From assembly GCA_958510875.1 (NCBI GenBank), contig OY294068.1, positions 159,128,388 through 159,192,387 of the forward strand: a DNA stretch of 64,000 nucleotides, read 5' to 3'. The notes below the pieces were generated by a model that was not told where the DNA came from, ran no database searches, and was given only the letters and a program-made list of their open reading frames with translations. The stretch comes from Endomychus coccineus (taxonomy: Eukaryota > Arthropoda > Insecta > Coleoptera > Endomychidae). Each line of letters starts with the position of its first letter. Position 1 is the first letter of the stretch. Positions 53,946 to 64,000 of this stretch are shown in pieces. The position numbers and the translations under genes were made by a program.

Positions 53946-56404
53946 AACCAAACCTCCGCCTATAGCCATATAATAATCTTCCACGCACTGCCGATCCAAT
54001 GTTTTCTGCAGTCTTAGTTGAATTTCCATACAAAAGTCGGCTGCAGACGCATTTCATTAATCATTCATCTACTATTCTTTCCTTAATTACATCATGGAAA
54101 TACGAATTAACGTAGGTTAGATTATCGAAACATCTTATTTTTTTTCACAGTCGTAAACGACAATTGTAATCTTTCTAGATTCGGGATAGAGCTGGGCAAG
54201 GAAGATTCAAACCTATGGCGCCAATGTTTTACAGCACTCTTGGTTTTCGCCATCACGTGTTTTATTTGTGAGTATGAAGAGTTGGATAGTAGAACTAAGA
54301 AGGAATGTGAGAGAATCAATGATTGTATGTGTTGTGGAGGATAAATTGGTCCTAGCTGACAATAGGGAGGTAAGAGAATGTTTCTTGGTATCCATATTCG
54401 TGTGTTTCTTCGTGATTTAATTCAAAAGCATATAACAGGAGAGAACTTAAGTAGATGAAGGGAGAAGTTGATAACCACCATGGTTCAGAAAGTAGTAATT
54501 GTTAACAATAACTCGTGTATTATATGCGTTGTTTTTGTTTCGGAATTTGCTTTTATTCCCATTGGAAAAAGCAAATGGTATACAACTAAGGACTGAATTC
54601 ATCTCCGGCAACACCATTTAAACAAGAAGGCCTTATATATATATCCTCAAAAGTATATAACACTTTAGTTTTACTGTCAGTATTACAGGATTGTGCCGTT
54701 AACGTATGGGTGATGAGCTGCAACATATCATATGGCTTATGACGTTACGATCAAGCGTCCAGGCCTTGTACTGAAGAGGGTATTTGCTAGACATATATCA
54801 CCAAAAAGACACATAGTCACTCCCCGATGTGACGGATCAGTGCGGAACTGGTTATGGTGATTATAACTTTCTATTATCACTCATTTGATATAACAATTAA
54901 CACCAACCGATATTGAATGGACGGACTCTTAAAATAGAGACCTGGAGTTGGGGAGAACCATTTAGATTTAAAGTAATTTCAGGAAGCAGATTTGGCGGAA
55001 GTTAATACGGTGATTCGCGTAAAATATCTTGAATAACAAGTTGGACGACTTAGCGTTAAATTGGCATCAATTCTTTCCATGTAGGTACGGTCTAGCGATA
55101 AAACAATATTAATAAGTCTAACCTTGTCGTTTTTAGAACTCGCAGAATTTAATTTGAGATAGATGAGTTAGAATTAAAAACGAATATAAAAAAGGAGCGT
55201 AGGGTGTTTAGAAACGGTAAAAAAGGTTAATTAATCTCTTTAAGCATGCAAACCGCATTATTCTTTTACCCTTTTAATGCAGTCCTGTCCTGTTCCGGTA
55301 GCACTGCGGCGTTATTTTATAACTTTAACGAAGCATGTCATGACAACATTTCCATATAAAACGCTGGCAGTTGAAGCATCGCTAGAAAACTTGAGGGGAT
55401 AGATGCCATTTAACAACTGTCGCCTTACACTGGAGGTATTATTCTTCATACTGCTTTAGTGTCTCATTAGTGTGCAACTCCAGGACCTTTGGCACAAAGG
55501 GCGATGTTATCGTTATATCGTCTTTCTAACCTCTACGAGCCTTTGATGACTTTTTCATCATAACACACGACTCGTGATAAAAGGTGCGAACTTGCAAATG
55601 AAGTAGGTAGGTAACTACTATAAACATTTACTTTGTCCTTAAAAGTGAAGTTTTGGTTGAATTTGAGTTGCAAATTAGTTTTCCACTGTAAATATGCTTC
55701 CGCTGCCAACCTAATTATCATTACATTCATAATCTTCTATAAATAATGAAATGTACTCATTCATTCGGGATAGATAATAGCTCCGAATCTCGAGAATCCT
55801 CTCTTTATAAATATTTTATATGAAGCCAATTGCTTATGTAAATTATTGTCACGGATATCTACTTTAGAACTTTCCACAGTATTCACTGAAAGTTTGCCAA
55901 TCCCAAGAACATCTGAATGACATTGAATTCACAAACCAGTAAATTGAACGCATCATATCTATATATCATTTGAAAATTTCGAGTGATTCGGAGCAACGTT
56001 CGACCGCTATGTAAGAACCAATAACGTGCCGTATGAACTTAGATTGGGACAGACTTCGTTCGCTGGGCAGACTCCGTTTTAATATGCGACTAAGAGTGTT
56101 AGCTTTATCACATCTATTGTATTTACAATCAATCAGATTGACTTTGTATTTTATATTTTACGTCAGTTTTGCTGCTTGAAGTATATCTTGCATTGTGCTT
56201 CGCAAATTCTTAATAAAATACTTTCGAACACTTCTAGCGAGGCAAATGTGAATGATTGTAGGGACAGAAAATAAATTGGAATTACTCAGAAGCCCCTAAT
56301 GAAACACGTTGGATTATACTCTATGTTATATTGAAATTTCATCCAAATGATCTACCTACATAAAGTATTTCACAACTATATGTTTTATCCTGACAGCTTA
56401 ACAG
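53946..56404. other. No recognisable feature
   Basis: Checked on both strands; frames at 54122-54395 (minus) and 55533-55730 (minus) show no recognisable domain, and I see no clear repeat. Confidence 0.35.
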
Positions 56405-56429
56405 GTGTCAGCTAGACTTTCGAATTTAT

Positions 56430-56768
56430 TCGAAGAACGTAAATTGAGTCCCATTTCCATATTCCTACGTAAATTCAGTCCCACTGATAAAATCATACTA
56501 TCTAAATTGAAATCCACTGATAAAATTATACTACGTGAATTGAGTCCTGGGTTTCAATATAATTCTCAGAATATTCTTACAAATCAGAGTGTTAAGATTA
56601 GTGCGATTGCAATATTCGCATTCCATATCTATAAAATTAGGTTAGTAAGTTAGGTTAGGTTAGGTTAGGTGACAATAAGGAATCATTATTGTTTATTATG
56701 AGTGTGGTAAGATTTGCGCGATCACAATATCTACATTGCATATCAACAAAGTTAGGATAGTATGTTAG
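56430..56768 (+). repeat. Iterated ACGTGAATTGAGTCC motifs and ~110-130-bp repeat with TTAGG units, left part
   Basis: ACGT(A/G)AATT(G/C)AGTCC-like motifs occur at about 56438, 56468, 56500 and 56530 (30-32-bp spacing). They are followed by two divergent units containing GCGCGATCACAATATC / GTGCGATTGCAATATTC. The right continuation is found beyond the LINE at 58490-58925. Confidence 0.7.
56650..56669 (+). repeat. Four interstitial TTAGG telomeric units
   Basis: Exact (TTAGG)4. It lies inside an iterated repeat, so it need not mark a former chromosome end. Confidence 0.85.
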
Positions 56769-56769
56769 G

Positions 56770-58462
56770 TAAGGTTTACTTATTTATTTATTTATCTAAT
56801 TACCAACCCAACAGGAAATTATCCGATTGAAGGGCAATATACACAGATATAATCATGTTACAATTCAAGTAGTACTGATTAATAATGTAAGTCATAACTA
56901 TAGTTAAAGAGAACTAGTTAACACTTTTTCAAATTTGTATATAGAGAAAGAGCTTGATTGTACTGAATTAAAATATCTACAGATTCTATTGATTAAAAAA
57001 TTGAATAAAATATTTGAATTTGCTTGAACCAAATAAAAGTAATCACTTCTCCTATTTGAAATTCTTGGAACCAAGAAATTTAGTTTTGCTGTCAAGTAGG
57101 GACACTGAACATTATTGTTAAAAAGAGGCAGCATAACATAATTCGCCTTAATTTAAGACTAGCTACCTCAAATCTGATCTGCAAAACTGAATTGAGTTTC
57201 CCTAATTGGATACACATCATCCGCCTCAAATGCCAAATACTTCGAAAATACGCGCCGAACACTTTCCAAGACAATTTCATATTTCACGTAGTATGGGTCC
57301 CAAATGACACATGCATATTCTAATTTAGAGCGCACCAGTGCAAAATAAAGTTGTCTAAATGTATTATGTTTTTGCAATTTCGTATGATAAAGTCTTGAAT
57401 TCGCATTGATTGGGAGACAACATCTTCAATATGGTTAGAAAATGACCATTTTGAATACAATGTTACTCCTAAGTCGTTCATTGGATACACTTTCTTTAGT
57501 GTTATGTTTTTTTTTATTATAATTGCAAATAGTTGATGTCGACTTTCGGGTAATTGACATAATCTTACATTTGGAGATATTTAATGGTAGTTTATTTAAT
57601 ACACACCAATTGCTTATTCATGTTAGATTCTCTTGTAGTAAGTCGCAATCTGTCTTGGAATTTATAGAAAGAAAAATTTTAAATCATTTGCAAAAACTTC
57701 CTTTTCAACGTCTATAATACTGACGAGGTCATCTATGAATATTATAAAAAATAGTGGACCAAGGTTAGAGCCTTGCGGCACACCAGATGTGACTAGAAAC
57801 TCAGTAGATTTAAAGTCATCATAAAGTACAAATTGCTGACGCTCTACCAAATACGAATATATTAGTTTAATGGCCCTATATTATGCAGTTTTTCAAGTAA
57901 CAATCTGTGGTTGATTTTATCAAATGCTTCAGAGAAGTCGATAAACACCACATCAACTTGTTCCCTTTCGTTCAGAATGTTCGATACATGCTCAGAAAAA
58001 CATCCTAAGTTATTAACTGTAGACCTACCTCTCATAAAGCCATGTTGATGGTCTGAAATTAACTTAGATACTTGGAAAAACAAACTGTCATAAATAAGCA
58101 TTCCGAATAACTTAGAGAAACCATACTGGTCGATAATTGCTAATATCATATTTAATCCCACTTTTAAAGATTGGAGTTGTTTTGGAGACCTTCCGTCGTG
58201 AGGAAAATTGTCCTTTATTAAGGCATAAGTTGAAAATTTTACTCAATGGTAGGGCAAGAACTCGGATGCAATCTTTAATTATGTAGCATGGACTACCGTC
58301 ATCTCCAGATGTTTGTTTTGGTTATAACTTATTAGCTATCAAAATAACATCTTCTTCTGTAAAACTAGGAATACTTATTGGTGGAGATGATCTACATGTA
58401 TTAGTATCCAAATATTCAAAATTTAATTTGAGATTGTGGTCCGAATTATCATAAACACTACC
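56770..58462 (-). pseudogene. CR1/Jockey-like LINE, RT to 3' end
   Basis: From the 5' side on the minus strand: FTEEDVILIANKL, KTTPIFKSGIKYDI (RT start), LISDHQHGFMRGRSTVNNLG, VDVVFIDFSEAFDKINH (motif A Asp), STEFLVTSGVPQGSNLGPLF and FIDDL (motif B), VFANDLKFF where motif C (YADD in relatives) has Asn for the first Asp, QLYFALVRSKLEYACVIWDP, and RRSDYFYLVQANSN with INRICRYFN at the C-terminus. The 3' end has a TTATTTATTTATTTA-like tail (56780-56795 on plus). Multiple shifts, dead copy. It lies within the iterated repeat region. Confidence 0.9.
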
Positions 58463-58489
58463 AATTACTACTACTATTATGTTTAGCAT

Positions 58490-58925
58490 TTTTGTTATGT
58501 CGGTTAGTTTAGGTTATAATACCAACAAAGAGGGTACGATAAAAAAATCATTATTGGTTATTATGAGAATGTTGGAATTAGCGCGACTACAATATTTGCA
58601 TTCAATAAACAATCATTATTGGTTATAGTGCAAGTACTTGCGTATAAAAGGGTGGTTGGCCTAGGCACCAAGTAATACATGCTAATTATCTGACCTGACA
58701 ACCAGGTATATACCTGGGACTCAGCTTACGAAAACTAAAAGCACCTGGGACTGAATTCACCTACAAAGAAAGGCAATTATTGAATGCCGGACTCAATTCA
58801 CGTCGATCCAAATTATTAACACTATAATATAACCTTGTTAAATGATTCATATCAATTATTGATTTTGTATTATTTATTTCTAAGATTAGTTTTGAAATTC
58901 GAATACGACGTGAATTGAGTATTCA
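58490..58925 (+). repeat. Iterated repeat region, right part
   Basis: GCGCGACTACAATATTTGCATT at 58580 matches the units left of the LINE, and ATCATTATTGGTTAT recurs. GGACTCAATTCACGT (58792) is the inverse of the left motif and ACGTGAATTGAGTATTC (58911) is direct, so both orientations are present. Confidence 0.7.
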
Positions 58926-60340
58926 AATTGAGAAGCCCTATAATTTTACGCCAAAAAATTACTCTCCTAAACTCATATCACTTCTCTAAATATTCTATTG
59001 TTCGTTGGTAGGATCTTTCAAACTCTATTTCAATGCTACTACTGTTTTATAGCGACCGCAATTTAAATTTAGTTTCGAAATCATGATAGTATAATAAAGA
59101 ACTAGTTCAATCAGGCATGGTGTTGGCACACGAGTTCTAGTTTGGGTAACGACCGGGAAGCGGTGCACTAATATGCAGTAGCATTCTATGCAATTTTTTT
59201 CCACTCCGCGTTCTCTAAATGCATTTTCCATAAATTTTGGATTAATTTTTGAATCTTCATAGTTTGGGATTTTTGCTTCATTGAAAACAAATACATTACA
59301 TTCGGAGTATCCATTTGAAACATTCATTATTTTGATGAATATGGGATTTTGTTGCCCTGCTTTCGAAGTTGTTTCAATTTTGATCACATTTCTGAATAAA
59401 ATAAACAAAGATTTTTCTATGAATATTCCTCCCGAATGGAGGAGAATAGTTGAAACTTCTGTGGGTTACTTGTTACCACTACAATGCCGTACCAAATATT
59501 TTTATTCATTTGCCTAAGTTTATGATGATACTAATGAATGTTTGTCAAAGCCTCCTTCTGAAATCTAGAATGCGTATTGTTATAATCGTACTAGGAGTCA
59601 TGAACGCCGCGGAATAGAAACATATTGTTTTGTAATCTTTGTTCAAAATGTTTCAGTGATTCTTGCCCACTAAGTAAATTTAGAGCCGTTGATTCATTAG
59701 ATTCGATCATTTGAATGATATATCGCCTTGTTTGGCAGTTTGCCACCAAATTGTGACCAGTGGCAATGACCAACGATCTATTGGGCTTCGAGCAAATCTC
59801 TTAATAATTTTTCCTACATTCAATTCTGGATTCTACATTCGATAAAGCTGATACTACTATTAGATCTTCTGTCATTGTTGACCGTAGCCAAGTTTTAAGT
59901 TAAAAAAGTTGATTCACCACTTGCTGAGGGAAGGCTATCGCCCCAATCGACACTTCCCCTAATTTAACCATTTTGAGTAGGTAAAAATAGACCTGTGGGA
60001 GATATTATATGCCTACCTAATAATATAAGTATGACATTTTTATTTTTATTTTTAATTCTTGTAGGTTTTCCGGCGAGTTATTTTTGTTTTAATAGTGTTA
60101 GAATGCGGCGTCCTTTCACTTGTGCTGATAATGGGGCATCTTGTACTTTTACTTTCAGAAGGAAACATTCATCTCCCAATGCTCAAAAAATAGTTCGACG
60201 AGATTTTACTGTAAGTGATGCTTTAGCTGAAACGTCTCTTTTAACAAGTGTCTTTCCACATTAGGTAGGTGGTGATAATACTGAAGTAGTACTAAAGAGA
60301 AAAGACATGACCCTGACATGATGAGAATAATTTGAATTTA
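58926..60340. other. No recognisable gene; anonymous frames
   Basis: A 127-codon minus frame (59025-59408) and an 89-codon plus frame with a hydrophobic N-terminus (59995-60264, SMTFLFLFLILVGFPASYF) have no recognisable domains. The second has signal-peptide character but lacks supporting promoter or family evidence. Confidence 0.35.
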
Positions 60341-61581
60341 AGAGGGCAAGGTGAAAGGTACCTGAAAAATTAAACGAGATATGATTTATTTGGTCAAACC
60401 TTATTTACCTATTTCTCAACTAAATCTCTTTGTAGCCAGATACACTTCATTCAAAGTTTTTCTAATTTTTCGATTCCTTCCAAATAATACGATTTCGGTA
60501 ATCCTTCACAATAGGCATTTGTTTCAGCGATGACCTCATAATTGAAGCCAAATCCCTTTCGGACGTGTCATTCCTTCAAGTTTGGAAATAGATGAAAATG
60601 GCTTAAAGCAAAATCTGAACAATATGGTGGATGCTAAACCATTCATGCAATTTTGCCATTGCGACTGCGAACTTGTGCGCAGATGCATTGTTCTGATGGA
60701 AGAGCATTTATTTTTTTGCCGGGTGCGGCCGCTTTCAAATAGACGTCGAAGCGATCCAACAGCTCTGCTTAATATACACCGGTAGATCGTTCTGTTCTTT
60801 TCAAAGTTATCGATATGGACGCTACCTTTAGCATCCCAAAAAAACTTTCTTCATGATTTTGTTGGCCGATAAAACCACTTTGGCCGTTTTCGGCTTCGAT
60901 TCGCCAAGACGAGTTCACTGTTTCGACTGTTCTTCGATATCTGCTGTATTGTGATGGGTCCATGTTTTGTACATGGTTACGAAACTGAGAAAAAAATCCT
61001 TATCTCGCTTGAACATCGCCAAACACTCCTTTGAAGTTGTCACACGGTCCCGCTTGTTGTTAACAGGGAACAAATAGGACATCCATCTGGCGGATAGCTT
61101 TCTCATATACAAAAATTTATGCAAAATGTTCTGTACCCATCCGGTTGAGATGTCCATAGCCTCAGCAATCTTTTGCACTTTAACTCGCCGATTGTCCAAT
61201 ATCATACCATTGATTTTGTCAACGATTTCTAGCTTTTGTGATCATACTACCACAGCAAAAAATAGTAAACCACTTGTGAATCGTTTCAATCGATGGTGAA
61301 GAATCCGCATAATGTTTAACAAGCTAATGCTCTGGTTTGGGTGATGTTTCTTTCACGAAAGAAATAATGTTCAATCAAGACGCAAAATTCACTGTCTCCT
61401 ATGATCACAAAAATCTTCAACGTTGCTTGCTTTCGATGTGTATCAAAACCAAACTGAATGACATATCAGTCTGAAAATTTCAATGCGTTCTAGTAAAAGA
61501 CGGTACATCACAAATGTCACATGAGTTTTCCGATTGTGGCGCCAACTGTTTTATTTTCAGGCACTTTTCAGCTTACCCTCG
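60341..61581 (-). mobile_element. Mariner copy 4, full length but decayed
   Basis: The ends AGAGGGCAAGGTGAAAGGT and GCACTTTTCAGCTTACCCTCG border TA on both sides (60339-60340, 61582-61583); length 1241 bp. Minus-strand blocks: ILDNRRVKVQKIAEAMDIST, NILHKFLYMRKLSARWM (DNA-binding part), FVTMYKTWTHHNTADIEEQS where the first catalytic Asp (VDETW in relatives) is lost, and a shifted core with a remnant of the GKRF block. Both termini are present, yet the first acidic residue is changed and several frameshifts occur. Confidence 0.9.
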
Positions 61582-63430
61582 TATTTGTATGGAATAATTC
61601 AGGGAGCTTACCTTGACGTCTTAACGCTACAATAACGTCAGTTTTTCTAGAGGTTCAATTGTTTTATTCGTTTGTTTTGAGATATGCACAGTAGTATTCG
61701 TTTTCAATTGCTTGGTTTGCCTCATGCACTCCCTTATCAATTCGTTCCTCCATTGTCTTTTTTTTTCTGGCTTCGCACGTGACTCCGCTTCCATTATGTT
61801 AAATGTGAGAATGGAGAAAAACTAGCGCGTATTTAAATTGAAATAAAATTTGGGCTAGCAGCCATCAATATTAGAAATTAACAATCCGGTAATTTCAAGC
61901 GGGGTGTTGTATTATTTGAGTAAATTACATGGTAATCTACTTATGAGCAATTTATCATATTCTTGCCAACGAATGTTATATATTCCCATACAATTTGAGA
62001 AACTGTAATTATTATTTGTTACTTTGTATCTGTAGTTCCTAGTTGTAATTCCTGCTATATTCTATATTCAATACTTTTTTAAGTAGAGTTCCAAACGGCA
62101 TATCATAATTAGAGCGAGAACCGTTACATTACACATTTACATTTCGGTAACTACAAGGGACCCAAAATTAACTAGACCATGGAAAATTAAATTGTTTCGA
62201 TATACTAATACGCGCAATAATTATTGTAACTAACTTCGAGTGGCGACATCAGAAAGGTCCTTGAAATAAAACTACTCTCATGCTGGACACCTTAATAAAA
62301 TTGGGAAAAGACAAACGATAAGCTGTGTTCACAAAAGAGCTAGTACTTTAATTAACTTCATTCATTGTTGGAGTGAACATTACCACAAAGATCTATCACG
62401 TTCGTTAATAATTTACAACAAAGTCAACTACAGAACACATACAATAATTAGTTACTCATATTTTATGCTCTGAATGTACGTGTCAAGACCATAATAATTA
62501 TTTTGCCCTCTGAGTTATTAGCAGTGTACGTTTTCATGTCATAAACATAATCTGATAGTGTTTCACAACCTTCTAATTTTTATTGTCTGCTAATAATAGG
62601 TATTGATTGTTGAAGGTAATATTGTTTTATCTTACAATCGATTAAAATGCTTGTACTACCAGTTTCGAGGTCTATGATTGAAACTCATCCTCAGATTTAT
62701 ATAAAAAATGGCTGAAGTGAACAAATTTGTATTAAACTATAGTTCAACAATTATAGATTGTGTATAATTTTGGAAGATTATTACTTACATTAATTATATA
62801 TAGGTTTTGTACCAGATTATGTCGACCATTGCTATCAATTTATGTAAATGAGAAATGTGTATTACTTTAATGAAATATACATGTTTCCAATACGAAGCAA
62901 TATGACTTGAGGTAACAGAGTACTAAGAACTGTAATATAAAAATTTGTATCCTAGAATGAGTGAGTTGTAACATTTCATAAAATCTTATGGACATACATT
63001 AGGAGATATCTTATGGTAAAATTTGAGGACAACCAACACATGAAATAGTGTTAACAGAACTGTGGACTTATTAAATTGTAATATTTATATAAATATGATG
63101 AAGGGTTATCTAACAATTATTAATTAGATTGAAATAAACAAAATTGTGTTATGGCAGAAAAGGTTGGATAACAATTCAAAGTTATGTGTATTCAATAATA
63201 TAGCGTCATTATTCTTGAAAGATTTATGGTTTTCTATGTATAATCTTTTGGTTGCTAAATGTAATATTTTGAAATTTATTTCAAAACAAGTCTACCATTA
63301 TGTTGGGATGATCAATGTAAAGTAATAACCAAACTGATGAGGAAAGAAACTCTACTGCGATATATCAAGCAATAAAATATGGATAACTTCATACATTACA
63401 AGAATAGATATAGATGACAACTATTCAAAA
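61582..63430. other. Mostly unassigned; Penelope-type terminal motif at 62659-62694
   Basis: On the minus strand CTGAGGATGAGTTTC ... CCTCGAAACTGG resembles the CTGANGATG ... CGAAAC signature of Penelope-like termini. The rest is AT-rich with no recognised feature. Confidence 0.45.
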
Positions 63431-63800
63431 CAAAAAGTAGACGGTTCTGGGAGATCTTCTGGAATCGTTTGAATAGGAAATCCTCATTATCCAAAATATG
63501 AAATTATGTCAAAAAACTTAGTAATAGAAATCACAACTATGATAAAAAACCTCAACTCACTGGGGAATTAATTCAAAATATATTAGATAAGCTTGCATCA
63601 TCTACTATCTCCGATATTCTTTAGGAAAATAAATAAATGAGAGGAGGATATTGTGGATGGTAAGTTCTCATATAGTGAATTCATGACAGCACAGAAAAAT
63701 TTTCGCTCTACAGCTCCTGGTAGGGATAACATCCAATATGATGTCTTGAGCAAGACACCTTTGAATTTTAGAATTAAAGTCCTTGAAATTTATTTCAGTG
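63430..63800 (+). pseudogene. LINE fragment, endonuclease-RT linker and start of RT
   Basis: Shifting plus frames read FWNRLNRKSSLSKI, KKPQLTGELIQNILDKLASS and then FSYSEFMTAQKNFRSTAPGR with DNIQYDVL. The 'F...EL..A......TAPG.D.I.Y.ML' pattern is the beginning of the RT domain of I/Jockey-type LINEs. The RT catalytic motifs are absent; homology fades after about 63800. Confidence 0.7.
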
Positions 63801-64000
63801 TTGAATTAGTGTTTGTTCTCAATGAGATGGTTTTCAAATTAAGAAAAACCTGTTTTAAGATTAAATGTTCTTGGCTATTGTTTTCAGAACATCAAATTTT
63901 ATCAATTGTATTACCAAAATAAGTTAATGATTAAAAAGGTTATGTACTATTCAAATTAAAATCATTTGAAAGTTGAGAAATTTGAACATTATTCACTAAT

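Noticed and set aside
56650..56669. TTAGG units as evidence of a chromosome end
   Set aside because: Only four units, embedded in an interspersed repeat and followed by ordinary transposon sequence.
59025..59408. 127-codon minus frame as a gene
   Set aside because: There is no recognisable domain or initiation context, and the opposite strand is open over part of it; length alone is not enough in this sequence.
59995..60264. 89-codon plus frame with hydrophobic start as a secreted protein
   Set aside because: The hydrophobic stretch is plausible as a signal, but no promoter element or similarity was recognised; left as anonymous.
1..64000. CRISPR arrays, bacterial operons or phage defence systems
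   Set aside because: No such repeats, gene density or ribosome-binding patterns; the sequence is clearly eukaryotic.

Overview
This is AT-rich animal nuclear DNA, almost certainly from an insect. The signs are mariner and other Tc1/mariner-superfamily transposons of insect type, R1-clade and I/Jockey/CR1-like LINE remnants, a Penelope-like element with a GIY-YIG endonuclease domain, four units of the insect telomeric repeat TTAGG, and one intronless secreted Gly/His/Lys-rich protein gene with an arthropod TATA box and TCAGT initiator. I cannot fix the order; a beetle would fit but is a guess. No prokaryotic or organellar features, rRNA, tRNA or CRISPR arrays were seen.

The window is mainly a transposon graveyard around one convincing host gene (45530-46390, minus). 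From left to right: a foldback element (1-2830) with a Penelope-like fragment in one arm and an uncharacterised Cys-rich/acidic gene remnant in its middle; an R1-clade LINE tail between TG microsatellites (3.4-4.2 kb); a mariner with a LINE inside it (5.0-6.7 kb); a MULE (7.1-8.9 kb) directly beside a DD41D-like Tc1/mariner element with 155-bp inverted repeats, itself split by a LINE (8.9-11.2 kb); a foldback split by a TTAA-flanked element (11.9-12.9 kb); a decayed transposase (13.9-14.7 kb); LINE pieces (15.6-16.7, 18.8, 21.1-22.7 kb); a long palindrome (17.6-18.8 kb); a nearly complete Tc1 transposase (24.2-25.2 kb); another decayed transposase cut by a LINE tail (25.8-26.6 kb); three palindromic or inverted-repeat elements (26.7-30.7 kb); and two more mariners (30.95-34.3 kb).

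The right half has a LINE (37.9-39.7 kb), a hAT terminus (41.3-41.7 kb), related foldbacks (40.9, 42.0-43.1, 51.4-52.2 kb), LINE ends, the intact paralogue of the split foldback (43.7-44.2 kb), the secreted-protein gene, two more decayed transposases (47.8 and 49.1 kb), a repeat region with TTAGG units split by a CR1/Jockey-like LINE (56.4-58.9 kb), a fourth mariner (60.3-61.6 kb) and a LINE start near the right edge.

The most notable pattern is a set of foldback elements that share the core GGTCGCTGA with a following CGAATCYG-like stretch. Three of the four also share the terminus TAGTCYAGGCTRTRARCYGGG, and their arms are built of near-exact tandem units (149 bp in the best copy). Next come a Penelope-type hammerhead-like signature at several loci and an internal empty-site comparison that defines a TTAA-targeting element. 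Almost no gene here works with another; the layout records nested insertion and decay.
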